A stretch of 64,000 nt of DNA from Dipteris shenzhenensis (taxonomy: Eukaryota > Polypodiophyta > Polypodiopsida > Gleicheniales): the NCBI GenBank assembly GCA_047967505.1, contig CM106540.1; one strand, given 5' to 3'. Positions 22,215-32,139 of the stretch are shown here, piece by piece (within the stretch, counting starts at the first letter, position 1; each line of letters starts with the position of its first letter). The translations under genes were made by a program, and so were the position numbers. The notes beneath the pieces were generated by a model that was not told where the DNA came from, did not search any database, and worked only from the letters and a program-made list of their open reading frames with translations.

Positions 22215-23965
22215 TAAATTCATGTATGAATATAGCCAATCTTGATAGAATCTTTTATGCATGCATGCATCTGTTGATTTGTTGAGGCAATTTTGTATCA
22301 GTATAGCCATATACTCGATACTGTATGAATATTTCCATGTTACTGCCTATTTTTTTGATGAGCGCATATCCACGTTGTTGCTAGCTCATTTTTTGTAACA
22401 ATAATATTTTCGAATGGCGGACACATAATCTCCAAGTCTAATTATTATTGTGAAAATGCTGGAGTGCTCCATGTTGAACAGGGTCCACTCGAGGAACTTT
22501 AATAAGAGATCATAGTTTGCAAAAAATAATTTTGTAACAGTTACATCCTTCATTGCAAATGATAATTTTGTAACATCCTTCACTCAACTTACAAAAATAG
22601 GCATTCTTATTATCAGCATAAGTGCAATTGCTGAAGTAATTATTATCAGCATAATTAAAAGTGAAACAAAAATTCAATGTTAGTTTCACCATATTCACCC
22701 TTTGCAACATCAATTTTACCATACATCAATTCAAAATTAAAAAAGGTGATTTACAACGGCTCAAAACAGTAATGTTGGACAACAAGTCCAAAATGGTAGC
22801 AATAAGAGTTTGCAGGGCTCTAATCTCTTAGTCCCTTGCATTTTGAAATTCTTCCATGCACATCACCCAAGAAATGCAACCTCCTTAAGCGAGAGCCAAT
22901 GTATGTCTGATGATAGATATTACATCTCCACCGTCCATCGTCTAGCATCATAACATTATTCTCCACATTTGCGACAACTTCACCCACATCTGTAGACTAC
23001 GTTGTTATGTCAACATCGATACTAGTAGGTGGCTATAAGATGGAGGCCACTCTTTGTGCACCATTGCCTCTACACCGTGGCAATGTCTTATTAACATCTC
23101 CCATGAAGTGCCATAACATCCTCGCCGGTGAGCCTCAAAATTCTTGATGGTAGATATCACATCTCCAACAATTTCTTGCTATCATTGTAATGTAGTTGCA
23201 TGCTACTGTTGAACCTCCATTCCTCTCTAGAGCCATTGCATACTGTCAAATTAAGGTGTTCAGTTAATTCAATTGCTTTCATAATCATTAACCCTTTGAA
23301 ATGCATTTTCAACCAAACTTCCAACATGTGATTACTCCATGCAAGCTTGCTAGACCTCGAGAGAGAGAAATCATCAGGCTGTCTTGCCCCCTCTGAACGT
23401 GGTTTGATGATTATAAACGTGGCAATCTACCTGTTAAAACAGGAATGGTGGGATGGCAAGTTGTCTTTTCCCATGTCCTCTCACTTGAGTAAGCATCTAT
23501 TTGCATTATGATCATCACAACATCATGCTCTATTGAGACAGATGTCAGTATTTTACATGCAACAGCTAGCATCACTTACACAAGTACATCAAGGTTGCAA
23601 GAAATTGGATAATATGTTCCAAGTTTGAACATTGAAGTAAAACAATTGTAATGCCATCTAAATACTATAGCAATACTTCTAATTGGTATGATATCCATCA
23701 ACAAAATTGATGATGTCAATGTATGTCAATTTTATTTTAAACAAAACGTGAGCACGATTGTAATATCATCTAAATGCTATAGCGTAATTTTCAATTGATA
23801 TGACATCAATTAACAAAATTGATGTGGATGTCAAACAAAAAAATGATTTAGCATAAATTCCACATGGTATGATGTCAAAAACAACCAAATTGATATGATG
23901 TCAATCAATTATCACAATATTTAATAAGTCAAAATGTAAGCACGATCAACAGTGTATATAGTATT
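22215..23965. other. No gene recognised
   Basis: AT-rich sequence between the membrane ORF and the end of the hAT transposase. Short direct repeats occur, such as GATAATTTTGTAACATCCTTC near 22558 (echoing 22520) and TGATATGACATCAAT-type words at 23690-23910. Some of this may be the 3' part or terminal region of the hAT element. Confidence 0.45.
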
Positions 23966-23984
23966 TCAAGCTTGGGAATGATTG

Positions 23985-25440
23985 CTCATGAGTGACCACA
24001 AAGTTTCCTCTTCCTCATCCTCCTCATTGCTAGAGCTTGCTTTGGCTGCTGCTACCACTTGCAATTGTCCAACATTGGGAGGATCATACAACGGACCTAG
24101 GAGATCACAATGTACCCACTTGGCTAAATCTCCATCATTGCTCTCTCCCTTAACATCATCCAAAACTCTACCATTTGCATAAACATACACCAATTTCTCT
24201 GCTCTTTCTATTTTCAAGCGATTTCTTGTGACTGAATGAACAAACTTGTAATTACTCCAATTTCATTCACTTGAATAATTGCTACAAGGGTGGGATAGCA
24301 CTTTCAATGCCAACGTTTGTAAATGAGGTATCGAAGCTCCACACTCTTCCCACCATCTCCACACAAGCATCTCCTTTGCAAGGTCTCATATTCTTGTATA
24401 TGCAAACAAACCTTCCCTATTTCAAAAAGTTGATAATTCCTTGACAACAACAATATATTTTGATCCATCCTCAAAAAATCATCCCAAGAGATTATGCCAA
24501 GGCTGCATTATGTGTTCCAATGTTTCTAGACGATACTTCCACCATTGGGGATCTAGAATATGGCCAGCATAGTGGAGGTCATTGTGAGCATGATTCCATC
24601 GCTTTCAAAACATCTTTTGCAAAGTGTCACGACAAACGGAGCTATAGCCAATGTTCACCTGTGGATCTTCTATTTTCCTTTAAGAGGTCTTGCTCGGCAA
24701 TCCACCACACCATGTAAGCATTGCCCAAACTTGGACCTTTCACATTTAATTTCCGAATGGCAAACCATACTGGCCTCATTGCATCAGCTGCATCAGCTAT
24801 TCTCTTCCAAAAGCTAGCAGTGTGAGCCATTTGCTTCATCTCTATGAATTGAGTGCGAGCCATTTGTGTGGTCGACTCAACTATCCACTTGCTAGGTTCT
24901 ACACTAAATAATATCTCTGTTACTACTTCTTGTAGCTTGAGCAAAGTGTCCAACATTATATAGTTTGTTCCGAAACATGTTTCACTAGGTTTCAAAAACT
25001 CTAGTGGATGTTCTGTAGGTTAGTGGTTTCTGAATATTCCCAACAATCTCTCGTGGTTGAGGAAGTATAACACCAATCTTTTTCCTTCATCTATAGTGGC
25101 TTTGAACCACACAGTTTTTGCTGATTTATACCAATCACAAGGTCAAGGCAATGGTAAGAGCATGACGATGCCCAAATGGTAGGATATTTTCGATACATAA
25201 ATTTTACAGCTTTCCTACATATATCTGAACAACATTATGCTCCCCAACATCTAGGATTGTAGCCTCCAATTGTTTAGCAATGTATTCACCTATCTTGGAT
25301 GTCCCATTTGTGTCGATGGATTGATGAAAAGCCTCCCCCTTAAATGTCACTACCATGATATTGATAAAAGTCCTCTTAGTGACATTTTTCCATCCATCAC
25401 TAACAATGGTACATCCCATTCTCTCAATACCATCGTATAC
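23985..25440 (-). pseudogene. hAT transposase remnant, DUF659 plus C-terminal dimerisation region (copy 2)
   Basis: From 25440 on the minus strand: MGCTIVSDGWKNVTKRTFIN, VTFKGEAFHQSIDTNGTSK, and GEHNVVQIYV, which is the DUF659 core. Then 24995-24642 holds QEVVTEILFSVEPSKWIVES, SFWKRIADAADAMRPVWFAI and GNAYMVWW. Further frames near 24350-24130 give WRWWEECGASIPHLQTLALK, SNYSSE and RNRLKIERAEKLVYVYANGR, the hAT dimerisation (hATC) signature; the end near 24000 is acidic. Stops and frame changes separate the blocks. The N-terminal zinc-finger region is absent, cut at CACTA element A's edge. It lies in the same relative position as the DUF659 remnant of copy 1. Confidence 0.8.
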
Positions 25441-25990
25441 TATAGACAGATGCGCCTATAGATGCGCAAATAGACGCCTTGCTAGAAATTTAAAAAAAAT
25501 ACATAGACGCATACATAGATGCACCTATAGATGTGCAAATAGATGCCCTGCTAGAAATTTTTAAAAAATAGAGAGATGCGTACATAAACGTGTTTATAGA
25601 CGCGCTTATAGATGCTCTGCATAATATTTCACAACAAGACAAAGCACCCACAGATGCACACACAGACGCATTTATTGAACTAAAAAAAAACTTACGGGCG
25701 CATCTATTTACTATCTATTTCTGCATCTAGAGACCCACGTCTAACAGTGCATCTATATAGCAGACAGACGCACGTATAGATGCGCATCTAGATGCGTAAA
25801 TAGATGCTCTGCTAAAAAATTTAAAAAATAGACAAATGCATCATTAAACGCATGTATAGACGCGTTTATAAACGATCTTATAGATGCATTTATAGACATA
25901 CAAATAGATGCTTTCCGAATAGACAAATGCGTATATAGATGTGTTTATAGATGCACTGATAGACATGCTACATAATTTTTTTTAAAAAAT
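25440..25990. repeat. CACTA element A terminal/subterminal repeats
   Basis: A dense cluster of words such as GATGCGCCTATAGATGCGC and TAGACGC(A/G)T in both orientations, the subterminal repeats of this CACTA family. CACAACAAGACAAAGCACCC at about 25630 matches the inner part of the element B terminus at 60079, but the leading CACTA is degraded (CATAATATTT). The repeats also continue to the left of that point, so the end is nested or duplicated. Confidence 0.7.
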
Positions 25991-25999
25991 TTATAGAAT

Positions 26000-26280
26000 G
26001 CTGTGTATGTTGTGTATGCTATATAGGTACAAGAATCCCACTTCCACATTGTGTAATTCAATTCTTACAGCCAACCACATTTTAATTACAATTCCAAATA
26101 AAACATTACAACTCCAAAACACAATAAAATTGAAAGCTCAAAAAGTGCTTGTATGTACATATAGCTAAGCCACATCATGTGGCTTCAAGTACAAAAAATC
26201 AGAGGAGTGTATATACAAGAGGCACGAAGCCAAGCCAGTGGCTTTAAGTACAAAAAAGAGTAGCTAGAACTACTTCTATG
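26000..26280. other. CACTA A, 3' side of ORF2
   Basis: Noncoding sequence between the terminal repeats and the ORF2 stop. It contains two diverged copies of a stretch around CACATCATGTGGCTTCAAGTAC (26170 and 26230) that also appears near 59455-59530 in element B, so it is a shared 3' region of ORF2. Confidence 0.55.
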
Positions 26281-26284
26281 ACTA

Positions 26285-27755
26285 ATCTATGTTTCCACGT
26301 CCTCGCTTCCTTCTGTGCTCCCTTCTATGCTCCCTTCTCCACCTCCTTCCTCGTTTTCTTCCTCGTCTTCTTGTGTAGGGACCTGTAAACAAGGGACAAC
26401 ATATATCAATGTATGAAAAATCAAATCTTTACTTATAATATTGACATTATTTAATTACTTTCGAATACCTCGGGGGCCGCTCCAGTAGCGTGGATATACT
26501 GCTCCTCAGTAATCAACCCATCATGATAGAAGTGCTTCCATGTATCTCCTCTATGATGGTGGCGGTGGTAGGCTACTGTCTCAACAAGAGTAGGGTATCT
26601 ACCCACGATATCAAGCTGCAAGATGACACAATTTGCGAAGGGGTTAGTACAAAGAAACAACCTCCTAATAAACTACATAAGCAATATAATTTGAGATCGA
26701 TACTTACAAATTGGGATTCCCATGATTCAACACCCCCTACTCCAAAATGCATGCTTCCATATTGCTCCATCTGGATCCTTCATGCCTCCACGTGCTATAG
26801 ACTGGGGTCCTCCCTTACTGACTTCATTGCTTTCTTCCACTCATGCTTGTGAGTGGTGTGGGGTGGCCTCCTTGGTGGTTGACCTCCCTCGAGCCTGGCA
26901 AGCTCCGCTAGTGCTTGCCTCTTAAGCGAAGATCTTTTATTACTAAGTATCGTAACAATATTTGACTTGGCCCATTTATCTCTGAAGTGACGATTGGAGG
27001 GGTTAGGATACCTAGAGCGAACAGCAACATGGGTCTCATTAGCCAACCTCTTTGGCTGGTCTTTGTAGTGGATAAAGCAATCTCTATAATTGTTAGCAAT
27101 TACAGAGCGCATGAAGGCCATGATGTCCTTTCCCCGTGCATCCATCAAGATGTCTCCTCTCTGAGTGATGTCATAGAATATTGTACCATCACTCGAAGGC
27201 ACGTTTAATCATCTGAATCATCATCGTCCCCACCACCACCCCTCCCAAAGCACTATGTCATGCATCCCCACTGCTCTCCCTACTACTACGCCTGCTACCA
27301 TGTCGTGTCAAGCTAGTACGCTAGCCACTCGTAGCTGGAGACTGCACGGGACTACGTGGACCACTCGTAGCTGGAGAACCGAGTCTCGACTGCACAGGAG
27401 TACGCCAACGGCTCTATGAGACAGAAGGACCTCCTGACGGCATGGGGGAAGGGGCATAAGATGGCATGGTGGAAGGGGCATAAGACGGCATGGGGGAAGG
27501 GGCATAAGACGGCATGGGAGAAGGGCCTCGGCTATGTAGCAGGCTAGGCTGTGCGGACTCCACTAGGGTAATCTCAGCTGGTGTGGGGTGGTTTGGAGTC
27601 TGTAGTGTCGACTCCTGGGGGGTGTTTAGAGTACCCGTCATATACCCATATAACTCTGCAGGACTAGGAGGGTGTCCTAAAAGGTTATATAAGTCCCTAA
27701 AAATAAACTCCCGGAGATTAGGTGAGCCCGAAGAGCTTCTTGGCCACATGATGAA
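26285..27755 (-). pseudogene. CACTA accessory protein ORF2-A (Transposase_24-like)
   Basis: The second gene of a CACTA element, related to plant Ptta/En/Spm-type proteins that bind element DNA. The first exon (27749 down) reads MWPRSSSGSPNLREFIFRDL and LGHPPSPAELY, then a low-complexity run of PMPSYAPS units. 27202-26795 holds FMRSVIANNYRDCFIHYKD, RYPNPSNRHFRDKWAKS and HEWKKAMKS. After an intron, 26660-26460 gives PTLVETVAYHRHHHRGDTWK, and a last acidic Glu-rich exon ends near 26285. A 5' untranslated exon with a GTAAGT donor is visible near 28141 on the minus strand. It matches ORF2-B at 58-59.4 kb. Mostly open, though frame continuity across all exons is unproven. Confidence 0.65.
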
Positions 27756-27829
27756 CTAGAAAAAAGAAAAAAATATGATTACTGATAAGCTGAGAAGAAA
27801 GAGGAAAGGAAGAAAAGATTACTGTCAGA

Positions 27830-28545
27830 GCGCATCTATAGATGCGTCTAAAAAGCGCGTCTATTTTCGCGTATAATAGCACATCTATAGATGCAGCTGT
27901 CTATGTCTGCAAACAAGCTAGACACATGCCTAGATGCACCTGTAGACACGGTTTTAGATGCGCTCTGAGATGCACCTATAGATGCGCTTCGACAAACGGA
28001 CTTTTCTAAAAAGTAGAAAAGGACATGTGCCCGACACAAAAAGGTAACACTAATACCAAAATCATGCGTTTCTTGGATACGAGAAAGTACAAATCGAAAG
28101 AGAGCAAACTTCCAAAAAAGATCAACTGTAAAAAGACTTACCTTGGATAGAGGTATGGAAGCTTCTTCTCCTTTTTCAAAGTTGCTTCTCTTCCTTATTC
28201 ACCCTCTTCTCCTTTAAGCTTGGAAGTAAGTGTGGGTGCCTTTCTCTTAAGTATAAGCTTGGAAGTAAGTGTGGGTGCCTTCCTCTTAAGCATCGAAACT
28301 GTGGATCTGCTAATAGCAAAGCAAGCAAGCCGCGCGAAGTATAATTAATGTGAAGAAAAGCAAAGCGAGCACGCTTAAAGCAGATTTAAAAACCGTGTCT
28401 ATACGTGCGTCTAAATACACAGAGCAGACGCGGTTTTAGATGCGCTTGTAGATGCACACCACCAAACAAATAGACATGGTTTTAGACGTGTACCACAGAA
28501 CAGACTGACGCAGTTTTAGACGTGCCACAGAGTTTAAAATTAAAT
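27830..28545. promoter_or_regulatory. CACTA A central region between divergent genes
   Basis: This lies between the 5' ends of ORF2-A (minus) and tnp2-A (plus). It carries the same words as the element end, including the perfect palindrome CGCATCTATAGATGCG-type site at about 27833 and further GATGCGC, AGACGCG and AGACGTG sites at 27930-28000 and 28400-28530. A duplicated stretch (AAGCTTGGAAGTAAGTGTGG at about 28217 and 28256) sits inside. A bidirectional promoter bound by the element's own protein is inferred. Confidence 0.55.
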
Positions 28546-28587
28546 ATTTGAAGAAAAGCAAGATTTTTTGGGTTGTTTGTTTATAGG

Positions 28588-29428
28588 ATGTCTTCATCTT
28601 CAACAAGTAGCTCCAGTGAGGATGAATCCCTCTGTATCCACCATTGTAAAATGTGGTTGGAGAAAAAAATCAAATGTATGTGTGATCGATGTCAAGGAAA
28701 CATGTATCATGCGTGCAGGATTACACTCAATCACATCTCAAAGTATGGAGAATGGGATGTGACCGTAAACATGATAAGTGTTAAAGAGTTAAGGTTGATT
28801 GAGATACCTATGGGTATTCATATGTTTGAGTTATGATCCCATTTGAATTTGATACAGGATGCAGTGCCACACTCGCATATGTTGCCCTATGCTCGTTGTG
28901 AGGAGGCAAAGCATCGGCGATATGAGGTGGGATCTTCAAGAGGGACCATTACGAATGCATGGAGTGATGGTGATAGTAGCCCTCCACCATTACCTCATGA
29001 AGCCATGGAGGAGGAGGTGTTTGATGATCTAGTGCAGGATTTATATGTCCATCAAGGGAGGGATAATAGCATGGAGCAGGATGATCTTTTTACGGTAGCA
29101 TCGACTCCACTATTTGAGGGATGCAAGAGAGTGCCCTACTTGTGGAGGGGCAAGATATAGAGCAGATCTCAAAACTTTGGATGTGCCTCATAAGGTTCTG
29201 TGACATTTTCCCATAATCCCTTGCATCCAACATATGTTCAAGTGCAAATCCATTGCAAAGCTCATGTCATGGCATTCCTCCCATCGATCAACCGATGGCA
29301 AGTGGAGAACTCCTACAGACTCTCCTGCATGGAAGCATATTGAAGACACATGGCCAAGCTTCAAGGAAGAGCCTAGGAGCTTGAGACTTGGATTGGGTAT
29401 GGACAGTGTGAACCCATTTGGTCTGCTC
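28588..29428 (+). pseudogene. CACTA tnp2-A transposase, N-terminal part
   Basis: Starts MSSSSTSSSSEDESLC, the same start as tnp2-B on the minus strand at 57422. Then come WLEKKIKCMCDRCQGNMY, the next exon with LPYARCEEAKHRRYEVGS, and from 29234 the tnp2 family core MFKCKSIAKLMSWHSSHRST, WKHIEDTWPSF and LGLGMDSVNPFG. The reading stops being tnp2 right after NPFGL at 29428, where the rest of the gene appears inverted. Compared with B, the exon between (encoding IHACVKDCILF and CPTCGEARNRA) is missing, with a jump near 29160. Inactive. Confidence 0.8.
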
Positions 29429-30948
29429 GAGGAAGAACAACCATCGTGCATGTATAGTACCACATATAGCAATCTCATCCACCAAATGCACTATAAAATG
29501 TAGTTGGCTTGTGAGAATAGAACGTGGAAATGTCTCCTCCACTAAACAAACCACCTCCACTGACATAACTTGAGCATTCTCAAGCATGGTGGGATCTATT
29601 TCCTTTGAGCTCACATACCTAGAAATGAAAAAGTACACCATATTAGCAATATGAACACCTTGCTAAGAGCATTGATACGCATCATATTTTGTATCATGTA
29701 AAGTACCTCACAAGCTCGCCCATCTTGTAAATACAATCCTTCATGTCCTTCAATGCACTACGTGAAATGCTAGTAGGTAGTATGAACTGAACCCACGAGG
29801 AGGTGGTTGATTAGTTGCTTATATTCATTCACTCACAAATTTGAAAGAAAAAAGATATTATGCACATAAAATACTTACTTGGAGCATCCTGTGCCAATCA
29901 TGAGATTTCAAGCCATATAATTGCTCTACACCTCTTTTCTTGCTCTTTGTAAAGGCTCCCTTCAAACACCTCATGCATCCAGTGGGAGTATGAATTGTAG
30001 TAATAGTGTGCTTCACTGCCGCCATCTCTAGTTTTGAGAACCTCCATGGTGCACGAGGTAAAAAAACACGCCCATTTGGTCTCTCTTGTGGCCAAGCTTC
30101 ATGCATCCTCCCTGTGGTACATAGATCCTCCCTTATGCCTATGAAATCTCGTGTTCCATTCAAATGCTCCCAAATGGTAGATGCCACATTCTTGAAGTTA
30201 TGCATGGGATCAAGCAGGTGATTGATCTTGAGGTGGGACCAATATGGTAAACGATAAAAGATGGACTATCTAAACAAAATAAAGTGTTAGTGAACAATAT
30301 TTATTTCTAGCCAATATAGCACACAATAGTTACAAACCCTTACCGGCTCATGCCAAGTGGTGGAGGAGTCGTGGAACTATCCCAAATTCTCATCCAATCT
30401 CCCGCGGTGAGTGATTGTGGGAGGACTTCATTCCAAGGGGCAACATATCTAGGATGATCAGGTGGGATAAATTGATGGCGATTTTCATAGATGACCTTAT
30501 TCAATGCATCTGCCCATGAGGTAACTAGCGAAGGACCACAAACAGGACATGCATGGTAACCTGATGTAGTGAGACTTGAACAATAGATACAATTAAGAGT
30601 TGAAGGTGGTTTTAGGGTGCCACATCCTTTGCCCATTCATAATTAGAAGTGCAATGCTTACCTGAACACTCACCATAGCCTGGGAAGTCATGCATCGTCT
30701 ACATTAAGACTACTTTGTAGTTGAAGTCTCGTGATGAGGGAGGCCTACTCACATCATGCACCTCGATACCTCTCCAAAGTATCTCTAGCTCGTTAATCAA
30801 AGGCTCCAAATAAACATCAGGATTTTTGACTTTATGTTTCCCTAGAATTAGAAGGGATAGCATAACTTGTCCTTTCTTAATAGCCATAGAGGATGGAAGA
30901 TTATAATTCACCAATATCACTGGCCATACACTGTAAGAGGTGCTTTTG
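29429..30948 (-). pseudogene. CACTA tnp2-A transposase, middle part, inverted
   Basis: The minus strand from 30948 continues exactly where the plus-strand part stops: KSTSYSVWPVILVNYNLPSS, then GKHKVKNPDVYLEPLINELE, MHDFPGYGECS with a GTAAGC donor at about 30661, LTTSGYHACPVCGPSL, HFKNVASTIWEHLNGTRDF-like helix region, TPTGCMRCLKGAF, LKSHDWHRMLQ, and finally VVCLVEETFPRSILTSQ and HARWLFFLE at 29430. This is the tnp2 domain (Pfam Transposase_21 type) up to the start of the C-terminal DUF4218-like part. Introns match those in elements B and C. A few stops occur. The fragment is inverted relative to its own 5' half. Confidence 0.85.
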
Positions 30949-32087
30949 GCGATGCTTTAGGACCAAACCCATGCGCTCGAGCATATAATTGTTATTAAAC
31001 TCCACATTTGGCGGATTAGGGTATCTTTTTTTTAACTCATCGATCAACGCCTGCTTCTTTTGGGCATCTTGATACCGCCAATCGATATTTATGCCGCTCT
31101 TGAAGTGATGACTCATCAATCTCCTCATGGCGGCCATCACTGCTTTGCCCTTTTTGTCTTCTATTATCTCTCCGGCAGATGTGATTTGATAGGAGAGATC
31201 TCCTGATGAGTAAGGGGGACTGACGGTAGCAGAGTCTGAAGGAGTGGAAGCTGCACGACCGCTTCCGGATCGAGGAGTAGCAGTGGGAGTAGGAGAGGGA
31301 AAGGGACCTGACTGATACTGTGTCTTCGGACTAAGTGGAGACCTAAAGGAGCGTGAGTGTGCTGACTCGTCTACATCTCCTGAGTCAGCACAACATGAGC
31401 CGCCCATCCTACTCTTCCTTCCCTTGCAGGAGGCATGCGCAGGTGATGATCCCGCGGTCGAAGGGGCGCGAGGGGATGGCTGGGCAGTACGTCCACCCGT
31501 CGGTGTAGGGGAAGGAATTGCGGAGGTCCTCTGAGAGAGCAGAGAGAAGAATCTCGCTGCCTCCTCATCGCTCATCTGCGCTACAAACTCGTCAGGAGTC
31601 CCGACAAAGCCATGCGCAGCTAGCAAAGGAGTTCCCTGAGGGGTAGTCGCAGTCTCGGGGGGGTCACTATGTATGAACCCTCTATATCACGTGCGTTCGA
31701 GGCCTATTTGTAAAATCCCTTATCTGTAAATTTTTCCTTAATAAAACGTACCCTTTTTCTATATAAATCTGTAAATTTTTTTACATTTCATTTTAAATGC
31801 TGCCTTATGTATATTAATTTTTGAGAAATTTAGGAATTAAAAATATCCTTCTGTTGAACTCACGTGATAGGGTTACATATGATGAGTGACCCCCCCGAGG
31901 TCGCAGTGCTATGTGGAAGAGGGGTCGGACCAGGGGTAGTCACAGTGCTAGGACCGAGAGGAGTCGGACCAGGGGTAGTCCTCGGGGTAGTCGCCTGAGA
32001 GGAATCAAAGTCCTCTGGAGCATATAGATCGTGAGCTCTCCTCCTGCGAGGCTGTCCGTACTCGTCGGATGAGCGACGTGATCCCAT
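30949..32087 (-). pseudogene. CACTA accessory protein ORF2-C, split by a MITE
   Basis: ATG at 32087 gives MGSRRSSDEYGQPRRRRAHD and a Thr/Pro-rich run, interrupted at 31907 by MITE copy 1. Past the MITE the same frame continues (TTPQGTPLLAAHGFVGTPDE), then AQMSDEEAARFFSLLSQ, a Ser/Pro-rich linker, and YQITSAGEIIEDKKGKAVMA, MRRLMSHHFKSGINIDWRY and KKRYPNPPNVEFNNNYMLER, which parallel ORF2-A (FMRSVIANNYRD, RYPNP). The gene is cut at 30949 after LVLKHRQK. A minus-strand acceptor (TTAG) lies just before the ATG, and a CAG/GTAAGT donor sits at about 36541, so a 4.4-kb leader intron holding the repeat array is likely. Family is fairly sure. Confidence 0.7.
31654..31899. mobile_element. hAT-like MITE, copy 1 (246 bp)
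   Basis: Ends are CTCGGGGGGGTCACT and its reverse complement; imperfect inverted similarity extends about 44 bp and includes CACGTG in each arm. The 8-bp duplication GTCGCAGT flanks it (31646-31653 and 31900-31907). An 8-bp duplication is typical of hAT transposons. No coding capacity. It sits in the Thr/Pro-rich part of ORF2-C; removing it with one duplication restores the frame there. Confidence 0.92.
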
Positions 32088-32139
32088 GTCTAACATAGAC
32101 ACAAACACGAAAACAGAAAACAAAAAACAAACATGAGCA

